Positions 10,830 to 20,628 of a stretch of 32,801 nt of DNA are shown piece by piece. The stretch lies in assembly GCA_022385755.1 (NCBI GenBank), contig MU278360.1:733216-766016 (forward strand), written 5' to 3'. The translations under genes and the position numbers were made by a program. Positions within the stretch are counted from its first letter, which is position 1; each line of letters starts with the position of its first letter. The DNA comes from Trametopsis cervina (lineage: Eukaryota > Basidiomycota > Agaricomycetes > Polyporales > Irpicaceae). The notes beneath the pieces were generated by a model that searched no databases, was not told the DNA's origin, and was given only the letters and a program-made list of their open reading frames with translations.

Positions 10830-13695
10830 TTACTGCTGCAAAAAGTGCGATGGGCCCACTAAGCCAGCGTCCTCGTCGCCTTCGGCCGGAGAAAGCATGT
10901 CTTCTGGTGACGGCGCGAGAGGTGCGCTAGAGAAATGCATAACACCATCTTCGTACGGCATTTGGTAAACTGGGAGGAGCGCAGGAACGCTCGAGACTGG
11001 CTGATGGATAAGCGAGACCTGCGAGGAACTACCTGCGAGATTCGTGGCATAGGGGTAGGGATTGTAGTAGGGCTCTTCGACTTGGTCGAACGAGAGACCT
11101 GACGCCATAGCGGGCCCGAGCATTAAGCTGGGAGAAGCTGTCATAGGATTCTTGGAACTTGACGCATGCTGAAGTGACCCCGTCACCTGAGGGGATCCTG
11201 CATACGAGGATGTTCGGCTAGCAATCGGAGAAGTCCCGTACATAGAGGTGGACTGCGAGTGTGGGCGAGACGATGAACTGGTTGAGGGCCAGCTGCTGTC
11301 ACCGGTTACCGAAGTTGACGGTGCTGAAGAAGATCGCGACGACGAATGGTCGGGTATCGTGAGAGGCGGGATCGTCAATGACCTACTGGCCTGTCTTCTG
11401 GCGAAAGTCTGGGCGTCTTCGCCCGCTGGTATACGAGATTGAGGATCGGGAAGGCTACTGAAGAGTGATCCTGTGGGGAGATGCATCTGCTGGCCGCGAG
11501 GATGTTGGCAGATCATCCTTACGGTATCAATACGCTCCTTGCTTTTTGAAAACAGCCATCTCATCTCGTTCATGGCACGGATGCACGCCTCTACCTCCTC
11601 GCTCGCTCCAAACTTGTCTGCAAGAATAATAGCAGCGAAGAAGCATCCGTCTCTGACGAGCGATGCATCGTACTGGAAGAAAGTGGTACCGAGGTTCTCC
11701 TTGATGATATTGAGAACGTCGAGAGCGACCGAGTGGCACAGAGCTATTGATTGCTCGTGCAGCGCATACACTTGTTGTAGCGCATGACCCGTATCGCCAG
11801 GTGATTCGACCACCTGCGGCACAATAGCGGACGCAGGAACCAAGCGTTGTCTCAGACTCTCGCGGATTCTGTTATCTGAGGGATGAATCAGATACGCAGA
11901 TTTGTAAAATGGTGAGAACGTACGGCATTCGAAAATGAATATCTTCACAGGACTGCGTTTTAATATCAGATCGTGCAGAATTGACCTGCCACATACCTGC
12001 CACCCATGGACAAATCTGTGCAAGTTTTCCCTATCGATGATGCCCCCGGGGTCTGCGCTTCGCAGGCTGTCGAGGTCGGTCCAGCATTTGGCGAGTCCTG
12101 CCCATGCTTTCTTGAGGACGTCTTCCTTCACACGATCGGTCCGCCGAGCCATAGGGCCAGTCAGCGCTGCGTTTATCGTGCGACAAACGGAGGATATCCG
12201 GCCGGGGATGGAGATGCATTGGGACGTAAACCAGTAGATATCGGATGCACGGGAGCCGTCTGCGCGTCCTGGAAGCGTCTCCTCAAACGTGCTTAAGTCG
12301 TAATCAGTGCTGTTAAGGAAGCGAATAAGTGACATGCTAGAAGAGTGAATGATCTCGGACATACAGAAGAATGCGGCCCCCTCGTAGCCCACTTGTTACA
12401 CCGTCTGTGATATGCGCGTACCAGAAGAGTCGCGCGCGTGCAAGGGCGTCAATATATTCGCCTTGTCCGGTGTTTATGGTCGCCCTAGGAGTCAAGCCGC
12501 AAATGTTGTACGCTTGACTCAATGTTGCTTCATACATCACCTGCTGTACATTAGCGTCCGCAGTACTTCTATAAATGGGAGCGTACCAGTCTGTCCATTG
12601 GCCGCTGGATTTCTACATCATACGCCCGTGAGATGACACAACATGTTGTAGGAGCAACCTGCCATACCTTGGGTGAGAGGGAGGAGAAGCAATAACAAGC
12701 GCACTCCGTCCCAGGAGACCGTGCGTAGAATGCTATGCAAATCTATCAAGTAAAGTAGCTCTTGCAACATGTCCTCGATCAGTTTTCGTCTCGACAGCTG
12801 ATCAGGAGCATCGTGGTCTGCGTCCTCCACTCCGGCCTCGTTGACGCCGAAAGTTGCGGCCCAAACAACGAGGGTCATCGCAATGAGTTGGCCGGGAGCT
12901 TCCAGCGCTTCTGTGTCACCCCCACAGAAACGCCAATATCGTTCGCGAAATTCGAGCGGCTCGAGAATCGGGACTGTGCAGGATATGAGATTAGTCTGCG
13001 GGAAAAGAATTTGAGCCCATTCCTGCTCACGTTGAATCTGCAATCTGGCGAAGAATGCGGAGTCAAAGAACTCGGGTGCCAAGCGAGGTATGACACTCGG
13101 CGGCGGCGTCGTGCTTCTTATAGAGTCCTCGTTTGCGGCCTTCCCATACACAGCTCTAACGGTACATAATGCTCAGAAAACGCATAAGCTGAAAAGAAGG
13201 CACGTACTCCGCCTGTTGTAGTCTCCGCCCTCGTCGCAACAGCTTTACAGCTTTAACCTCCGCAAATTCATCGCTGATACTCTATGAGCACCGTGTGGTA
13301 ATCTGATGGGAATCAGACACGTACACGCATTTGAGGCCTCTCTCCCGACAGTTTGAGCAGCCAGCCTGTTGGCTGGATGCGGGCAGATCCTTTAGATCGC
13401 ATCGGACTCTGTCCACAGTCAGGGAATGCTTTCTCTACAGACAAGTGAGCCAATCTGCTGTACCGTCTCATGCGACACGCCCCGCATGCGCTGAATTGCT
13501 CCCGTTTCTTAGGAGCCTACAGGCAAGCGATATATGTGAATGGCAGGGAGAGATGATGAGCTTTAAACGGACTAGTCTGACATGCGGCGCACGTACTTTG
13601 TTGCTCGCTGAGGTGGACCCTTGACGCGTTTGGACGCCGTATGGAGAACTGCTTCGCGCAGGGTCTTGCGGAGGCGAAGTCCGCCGCGGAGACAT
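10830..13695 (-). CDS. Zn(II)2Cys6 fungal transcription factor
   Basis: Ten exons (13597-13695, 13464-13516, 13325-13408, 13208-13273, 12668-13155, 12587-12612, 12365-12540, 11997-12309, 11924-11942, 10830-11875) give 2370 nt, 789 aa. The binuclear cluster uses Cys44, 47, 54, 68, 71 and 78 (CGACRMRRVRC, CSNCRERGLKC); the loop between the third and fourth Cys is long (13 residues). A middle region (SWDGVRLLLLLLPLTQ, ARARLFWYAHITDGVTSGL, GWQIFIFECHN) matches the conserved regulatory domain of a basidiomycete Zn-cluster family. The C-terminal 250 residues are Ser/Pro-rich, probably a low-complexity activation region. Family role: nuclear, binds CGG-type sites. Target genes are unknown. Exons of 26 and 19 nt are placed by homology and phase. 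A perfect donor GTAAGT overlaps the stop, so the true 3' end could differ. Confidence 0.9.
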
Positions 13696-14999
13696 GAAAT
13701 AACAGAATATGCCGGTGCTAACAGTCAAGGGGGAAAGTCAAATGCTGGGTGAGCGCGTGGAAGCAGATCTCTTATACGTGATGCAAGGGGAAGTCCGAGA
13801 GGCTGGACACATTGATGATTTCTAAAACAAGCACATGTCGCGTCGAGTTATGTGACGTTTATGGGCTGTGAGAATGAAGCATTGAACGGGGCAAGAGGAT
13901 ACGAGAAAACGAGGAGGCAGGGTGATATGAAGTACGTCGATTGATGGAAATAGAGAATGACTTGACAAGAGCATGAAAGGCAACACCGGTTCAGGCGTTC
14001 GAGGCGCATAATAGTTATGGGAGGCCTAGGGTTGATTCCCGCGTCGTTCGCTGGACTGTTTGGATTAGCTCGAGAATGACCAATAAAGTCGTAGGTGGAT
14101 ACCGTGCACGTTTAGGCCTTCTCCCGGCGGTTGAATTTAGATCGACGTCCGCGGCGGCTTGCATGGTTTGATGTGCGAATGCGATGGACGTCCGTCCGCG
14201 CACGCATGGATGACATGTCGGACGCACAGGGCCTGGCTCGAAAGAAAGATTTGTGCGTTGGGATTTGCATTGGACCAGGGGAGATGAAACAGGCACAGAT
14301 GAGGCTGAGAGCTGCCCGCCTTCTCTCCCTGCAGGTCTGCTGCCGGGGCGACAAGAATACAGCGTCTTGCGGAGGCGCGCGGAAGTGGTATATCGCCCCG
14401 ATAAGGAAGGCGTGGATGAATGTTAGCGACGGGTTGGCAGCCGTGTCTGACAGTTCCTATGGATTTCACGCAGGTGAGGTAATTTCTGAGTATCGCCCGC
14501 GACTGGAATCTGTCCTGCCTTACGACACAAAGACGCATCAAAATTGGTGGGCGTTGGAGGAAGAAACGGACGGACATGCGAACATTTTTTCTCTCTCGCT
14601 GAGCTCCTTCCAGTCGACCTCTTGTCAGCCAATCAGCCACTAAATGATACGGTCTGCATCATATCGCCCACTTATCCCAGACCAGAGCGCCGTGCAACGA
14701 GGCCGCGAAAGGCGACAGACCCCTGGCAAAACAATCGATTGCACTCCAGGAGAACAATGTACTGATGGTCATCCCATCGAGCATATCCCGCCCGCTCGAC
14801 GATCCCTGGGATGCAATAAGTACGCTTGTCCGTGTCAAACAAACTCTGGTTCGCACGTTATCTGGCCGACCGAAACCCAAATCGCCGGACGGTCCCATTG
14901 GCGCGCGGACAGGGTCGAGACTTCCATGCAACCACAATCCGACCGCCTGCCACCATCTCATTCTACACCCATGGGTCGGTCGCGCCGTATACACGTGTC
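13696..14999. other. 1.3-kb intergenic region upstream of the transcription factor
   Basis: This should hold the 5' flank of the transcription factor and the 3' flank of NOP16. Two nearly coextensive open frames (14131-14643 plus, 14137-14640 minus) give unconvincing proteins; stop-poor GC-rich DNA explains both. No tRNA, repeat or TE signature was recognised. Confidence 0.5.
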
Positions 15000-15974
15000 C
15001 TACGTTTTCCTCAACAGCTGCGCGAAGCCTCCAGCCTTCTTGATCGCACGCGTGAGCTGGCCCGCAGTCCGCTGCGCAGCATTCAGCTTTCTATCCCTAG
15101 CCATTGCTTCCACATCTTTGCCATACTTCTCTACCAGTCGTTGAAGCACGCCGAGTTCTCCGTTCGAGGAAAATCGGGGCACCGCACCCGTGTCACTTTG
15201 TGAAAGCTGCTCCAAACCTAAACAATGCATGGTGATTGCGCCAAGAGGTTAAATATCCGGTATTCATTCAGCACGGACACGTTGATTGACGTCGATAGCG
15301 GACTCACTTTGCACCACGTGTGTACTCGACGCGACAGATCCGTCTCGAGGTACATTGGAGCTTCCAAGATTGACCCACCCAGATAGGCTGTCTTGTTGTG
15401 ACGGATCAGGGATGGCGTCTTCAATTAGTCTCTCCGCAGGCGCAGTGCTTTGCTCGTCGTCCTCGGGGAGAACGACGTCTACGATATTGCCGTTTTCGTC
15501 ACGGATGATCCTACCAAAGCCCCTGCGAACGCCGCTGGGACCCGCAGCATTCCCCGCGGAACCTTCTGGCGTGCTTTCGACTTCCATCCTCTCCGATGTC
15601 GCGATGCGTTCTTCACCTAATGGCCGCTCCACTCCTCCAGACGCTGTCGGTGTGAGTGATGCTGCAAGCCCGAGAGCTTCGTAGCTGGCCGGAGATGGGC
15701 AATGAACTAATATCAGCAGCAAGAACGCAGCCGTCCCAGAATTCAGACGTACTTTTGCCGTACTGTCTTCATTCTGTCCCACGAATCCTGCAACACTTTA
15801 GGGCCACGGATAGCTAGAACAGAAGTACGGTGTGAACATGACAGCCGCAAACGGATGCCAGTGTGTGGGTCACCAACGGGGTTGCTTCTTCAGAATTTTC
15901 TTTGCTCTCCTCGAATGATGCACGGGAGTGTGCGAGCTTGAGCGCATTTTTCGTCGTTGTCTCGGGTTGGCCAT
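15000..15974 (-). CDS. NOP16: ribosome biogenesis protein Nop16
   Basis: Four exons (15878-15974, 15753-15813, 15308-15684, 15000-15217) join to 753 nt, 250 aa. The start MANPRQRRK and the block RRAKKILKK then PPIRGPKVLQDSWDRMKTVR is the Nop16 signature, followed by NYEALGLAASLTPTASGG. The C-terminal block EKYGKDVEAMARDRKLN and QRTAGQLTRAIKKAG is also diagnostic. The central part is acidic and variable. Nop16 is a nucleolar factor in pre-60S ribosome assembly. The basic N-terminus fits nucleolar targeting. It starts 248 bp from QCR10 and may share a promoter with it. Confidence 0.95.
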
Positions 15975-16221
15975 GGCTGACTTTTTGCAGAATTGTCCTC
16001 TTTTTTGCTTCCACTAAGCAAGCTTGAGCTGTTCAGTGTGCGCGTGGATGCGACGGTGTGCGACAGTAGTGGTGGTGGTGGAGAATACACTTCTCGCGTA
16101 GATTCACCCTGAGCGATCTATTTTTCTGCAGGCGCCCGCTGCCTAACTCGGTATACCTCGTCTCTCGCGTCCACCACCACAGCCCGATCGCCCCCGGCAC
16201 TCTCAACCACCTCTTTTCACC
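15975..16221. promoter_or_regulatory. short divergent promoter, NOP16 / QCR10
   Basis: Only 247 bp separate the two start codons. A CT-rich, CACC-rich leader (about 16150-16220) precedes the QCR10 ATG, ending in the context caccATGG. No clear TATA box is visible on either side. Confidence 0.55.
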
Positions 16222-16614
16222 ATGGCTCGTGTCGCATACCAACCCAGAAATGCTGCAAAGGTCACCAGCGAGGTACGGGAGCTGCTCTGTGCGCTCCCAA
16301 CGCGTGTATTGACCTTCTGTCGTTCTCAAGCTTGCTCGCAAATGGACACCGAGTGCCGCGTTGTGGGGTGCTGGTGCTGGTGTCTTCGCCCTCTATGTGC
16401 GTTGATCTCGGACGGAGTGCATACAATCGCGACTCACTTGACACGTTTCGTCATCAGCTTTTATCCGTTACACCACTAGTGAAGCGTGAATTCCTAGTCA
16501 AGGTTCCAGTCGTGAGTAACGACGTCCTTTCTCTGCCACCGGTGTCGCTAAAGCCGAGCACAGTTGGGAAGCTACTATGAGGACAAGACTCCAGCGTCAG
16601 ATAAACCCTTCTAG
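16222..16614 (+). CDS. QCR10: ubiquinol-cytochrome c reductase subunit 10 (complex III)
   Basis: Four exons (16222-16272, 16331-16396, 16458-16511, 16564-16614), all in phase 0, give 222 nt, 73 aa. The layout is that of Qcr10/UCRC 6.4-kDa proteins: a basic N-terminus (MARVAYQPRNAAKVTSE), one membrane helix (SAALWGAGAGVFALYLLSV), then LVKVPVLGSYY and the conserved end DKTPASDKPF, comparable to the yeast ending of the type DHTPPEDKP. It is a peripheral single-helix subunit of the mitochondrial bc1 complex. A 73-codon gene with three introns illustrates the intron density here. It converges on the HAD gene with 152 bp between stops. Confidence 0.9.
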
Positions 16615-16766
16615 GCTCTATGTTAGATCCACTGTTACACCCATTCTCTCTGCAGTGTAGTCGGTGAATAGAAATGCCCGGCGCCATTCGTGATATTCTA
16701 TTGCACAGCAGAAGAGAGTTTGTGATAGCCTGGGCTCTGCATCGCCCCAAAGGGCGGAATGCAAGT

Positions 16767-18093
16767 CTACAATCTCGACGGAGTCGCCTGGCTCGATTCA
16801 ACGCCGCTGGTAAGATCCAAACCCAGTTTCTCTTCTAACTTTTGCAGGGCGCCGAAAGACCCACCAATGGGCACGTCTACCAATACATCAACGGAACGGA
16901 CGGCGGGTTTTGCCAGGTGTCACTCACGAATCGTCTCCATTCCAAGTTTCTGCGCGGCCTTGAGGTTACTATGTATCCGATCAGATCCCAACCGCGAATG
17001 CGAAAACAAATGCGGCTGTCCGTACAGTCCAAGATCATCCAGGAACACGGCCTCATGTGGGCTGATGTTGTTTTGCTTGCAAGCTAGCAAGTAGAACTCT
17101 GGTTCAGGTTTCCTATGGATAAAGGGATCAGGTGAGACGGAGCAGGCCACATGGAGGTGATCCAGGGGTGACTGACCGCATGCCATGTTCGCTGGAATCG
17201 TAAAAATTATCGAACATCTCGCGCAGTTGTGAGCTTACAGCACCCTCTCCCCATCCGAGCCAATTAATCTCATCTCTCAAACTTAGTGCGGCATATTTTT
17301 CGGGCACGGGTTTTCCTCCACCGAGTGTCTCGACGGTCGCCGTAGCCCAATTGTTAGTTAAGGCTATGACCCTCCACCTTCCAGCAGCTGGATGAACTCA
17401 CTGTCAACGTCAAGCGGGAAGATTGATAACAATGGGTACCTCGGATACGGCGTATCGCCTCCACGACCATATTGTCGTACGCTCGGGATAACCGCATCAT
17501 CCTGCCGAACAACTGTCGCAAGGCTGTCGTCAACGACCGGCCCATCTTATGGGTAGGAACAATGGTTGACCTCTCTGCCGTCTATGTTTAAACTTTGCGG
17601 AAGCGGAGGACATACTGGGCAGGTGGAGACGGGGTTAACTTTGCTTGACTGGCTTCGAAAAGTCGTGGATCAGGGACATAACACACCTATACCTCGTTGC
17701 AGGCAAAGTTCGCGGTACCATACGTTGCCTAGCGTTGTGTCCGACAAGTCTCGGCCAAAGTCTTCGTAGAACGTGAACAACGGAATCTCTCCGCGCTCGA
17801 ACCTCTGCCAGGCTCCACGCGAGCCTCGCCGTGTACTGTATTGCAGAACCACGTTGAGATACACGTTCTGTCGGCGCTGTTCTAGCCGCGAGTGGGTGCC
17901 GACTCACATGGAACAATTGATATAATCGTGCGGTATTCCGTGTTCCCGTTCATATTCTGCAATGGCGATGAGGGGGCTGGCGCAGACCACACCGCCAATC
18001 TGCCAGAGCAACTCGAGTCGGTCGAACTCGCGTACATTAAGGGACGAGGTTCCTCACATCAAATATTACTGCTTTCAGCTGGGGCGAAGTCAT
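16767..18093 (-). CDS. HAD-superfamily hydrolase (epoxide hydrolase N-domain / ACAD10-like)
   Basis: Nine exons (18058-18093, 17908-17999, 17693-17835, 17571-17614, 17440-17512, 17177-17387, 17026-17112, 16928-16968, 16767-16876) give 837 nt, 278 aa. HAD motifs are in order: I, VIFDIGGVV with Asp12; II, ALTNNW with Thr140; III, RKPEPEF with Lys201; IV, FLDDLG with Asp225/Asp226, followed by NLKAAQKLGMETI. The match is to the HAD subfamily found in the N-terminal half of soluble epoxide hydrolase and ACAD10. The usual second Asp of motif I (DxD) is Gly14 here, so the general acid/base is absent; reaction and substrate are uncertain. Cytosolic or peroxisomal location cannot be decided. The homology core makes the exon joins firm. 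Confidence 0.9.
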
Positions 18094-18981
18094 GCTTACG
18101 GTAGCGACAGAAGAGAGCCAAGTAGAGCAGAGGCAGTGAGGATCTGCTGTTGTGGTCGGTCGTGCATCAGCTCAGGGCGAGCGGGTGGTGGTTTGTGGGC
18201 GCTCTCAGCCACGAAAGTGACCGGTATCCGGCTCGGCATGTGCCGCCATCAACGATCGTAATATGCAACAATCACGTCCCCGAGTCAAGTCTGGTTAATT
18301 TCGGGCTCGACCAAGTTCAAAGTTGCGCAAAGCCCGCCTCGCACTTCCTCTCTTCTAGGGTCGCATTGTGCACGGTGTTTCTCGGTATGTCGCAATGCTG
18401 CATACTCGCCAAAACTCGTGTCTTTTTGTGCCTTATCCAGACACGACGATCCATCGAGCCTGACCCAGGTGACCTGGAAGACACAATGCCCAAGCTTCGC
18501 CATGGGCCAGAGCTTGCATTCCACCGTCTCTGCAGCTCTCACGAGATACGCTTCCCTCTGCTGCGGCACCTAATATTTGGGCTGCACCAAGCCCATGTCT
18601 CGGGCCTTGTGCTAGCTTGTCTGGGCATGACAGACAGGTCGGACCTATTCCGTGCACTCCCAATCTATATTTCGTTGCGACGTCTGGCAGGACCTGGTCG
18701 CCTACTCTGCTAGCTGCTCCGCTATCCGCGCAAGATGACCTGTTCCTGCTCTCTTCTATGCTTTCCAGTCTAAGTCTGTCAGGGTCTGTCTGAGTTGACA
18801 TGTGTGAGCCCCTCGTGTCAAAGCCCTGACTCGCGCTGCTACAGACGCCGACGTCGCCTCCGAGATAGGACAGACGAGCTCAGCGAGCCTCCTCAGAGCT
18901 GGTGCTGCGCGTAGCCAGTGATTATTCTTGCTCCCAGACCACTGCCGTCTTTCGCTCGCTGCTGCTTTGCACCCGGCTGTC
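18094..18981. promoter_or_regulatory. divergent intergenic region, HAD hydrolase / penta-EF-hand gene
   Basis: The 888-bp region between two outward starts contains several long overlapping open frames on both strands (for example 18150-18713 plus and 18433-18801 minus). None has a domain I recognise, and their overlap suggests stop-poor DNA rather than coding. One minus frame (18285-18569, Cys-containing) looks somewhat protein-like but lacks an ATG-led start. Confidence 0.45.
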
Positions 18982-20240
18982 ATGTTCCAGCCTAATCGAT
19001 CTAGCATGTATCAGGGATATGCTCAAGCACCGCCCATGGCGACTTCGTACTCTCAGCCTCCACCGGGGTACCACCACCCCTCTCTTACGCCATCTCAATC
19101 TCACTCTCGCCCACATCGTCATCACTCTCACTCTCTCTCACAAGCAAGACCACCTCGCAGTGGATACCCCGTGAGCCGCGATGAACTGTGGCAGATATTC
19201 AACCAGGTCGACGCAGATCGCAGCGGAGCGATATCGGTGACAGAGCTGCAAAGGGCCCTCAGGAATGGTGCGTGACGGAGACTTTGATATCTAAAGTATT
19301 TGCGGCTAATCAGTTGAGCATCCTGCAGAAGACTGGCAGCGTACGCGTTCTTTCCTTCTCGGAAGCCCCGATCTGTCTAACGCACCCTGCGTTACGTTCG
19401 AAAGCTTTCGACATTGACACAGTGAAGATGCTTATGAACTATTTCGTGCGCTGGACCTCCTTGTTCATTTCCCTCGTATTCGACTTACATTCAATCCACT
19501 CACAGGACAGAGACCACAATGGGACGATAGGCTTCGACGGTACATGTCCCTAGCAGTCGCGATGATCATTCTTTCTCATTGTAACTCCCAGAGTTTGCCG
19601 GGCTTTTCAAGTACATCTACGAATGGCAGCAAGTCTTCAAACATTTCGATCGTGACAATTCACATACCATTGACCGCAACGAAATGCAAGCCGCCTTAGG
19701 CCAGTTCGGGTACAACCTGAGTCCGCAATTGAACGCATTAGTTCAGATGAAATACGGTACGACACGGAACCTTCGCTCTTGTTGACCTCGCTTAAAGTCC
19801 CATTGATTGTGTAGGCGCACTCCCGACATCGGAGTATGCTCCGTCACCTGGCATCACATTCGACCGCTTTGTTAGAGCATGCGTCTCCGTTAAATGGCTT
19901 TCCGATACCTTTCAGAGGTTAGTTAGTTCTCCCCATGCCTCGCGTACTCGCAGTATCAGTATTGACTGCCTTGAGTAGACACGACTCAGATCGAGACGGC
20001 TGGATCACTGTAAACTATGAACAGTTCATGAAGGTATTGCGTACACTCTCAATGGCGGGATATAACAGGCACCCTGACACGTCGTCATCCCGCTCAGATA
20101 TTCTTCGAAGCCCCTTAAGAGGTCGTACTCTCCAGACCGGTGTAAGTCGCGAGTTGGCGGCCTGCAACCCTGACGGGTTGATATCTTTCGAATCCTGGTT
20201 CTCTCATCTCACCGTGGTAGATGATATGATGAAGCCTTGA
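18982..20240 (+). CDS. penta-EF-hand calcium-binding protein (ALG-2 / Pef1 type)
   Basis: Seven exons (18982-19267, 19329-19340, 19405-19445, 19506-19539, 19592-19756, 19815-19917, 19979-20240) give 903 nt, 300 aa; the second exon is 12 nt. The N-terminus is a Pro/Gln/Tyr/His-rich low-complexity tail, as in sorcin/ALG-2/Pef1 proteins. EF loops follow: DADRSGAISVTE, DRDHNGTIGFDE, DRDNSHTIDRNE (the Gly position is His), a degenerate fourth (GITFDRF), and DSDRDGWITVNYEQF. Such proteins bind Ca2+ and act in membrane and ESCRT-linked processes. After the usual end (EQFM) the frame continues about 65 residues with an EF-like piece (NPDGLISFESWF). That extension, or an unspliced last intron, is the least certain part. 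Confidence 0.9.
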
Positions 20241-20628
20241 TGCGTACCTCCGGGATACTCACACACCCTGCTTGCCATGTACGATAGCTATATATCCTGA
20301 CTTTATGTGTTATTACTCTTGTATCTATGTACAATGACCCATCGTACATTTCTCTACGGTTAGACTGCAAATGCAGGAGTTATGTCATGGGACAGCGGGT
20401 TACAGCGGGCCAGTGTGCCCGAGCGCTCCACTGAGCGTCGAGCATGTGAATCTCACTGTCAATGATGTTGAGCAGCCGGACGCTAACGTGAAATCAGCTT
20501 CCACTCTGTTCTCCCCAACAGCCCCTTGGACGGAGTAACCAATATTCTCACATCCTGTTCCCCAACCGCCGTGTTCAACGTTATATACGCGTGGGGGCCG
20601 TCTTCTCTCAACCTCTGCTTCGATCGCC
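20241..20628. promoter_or_regulatory. intergenic region, penta-EF-hand 3' end to acyl-CoA synthetase start
   Basis: A 388-bp gap between tandem genes. It should hold the terminator of the upstream gene and the promoter of the acyl-CoA synthetase. No further gene or repeat was recognised. Confidence 0.45.

Noticed and set aside
12310..12392. N-terminal part of the 520-codon minus frame (MGYEGAAFFCMSE) as the start of the transcription factor
   Set aside because: It reads through an intron (12310-12364); splicing to the upstream exon restores GGRILLTDYDLSTF and links the frame to the Zn-cluster exons.
14131..14643. Overlapping 170-aa plus and 167-aa minus open frames
   Set aside because: They occupy the same DNA on opposite strands, show no motif or intron logic, and lie in GC-rich stop-poor intergenic DNA.
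18150..18801. Long frames on both strands upstream of the EF-hand gene, including a Cys-containing minus frame (18285-18569)
   Set aside because: No recognised domain, no ATG-led start for the minus frame, and the mutual overlap suggests chance openness.
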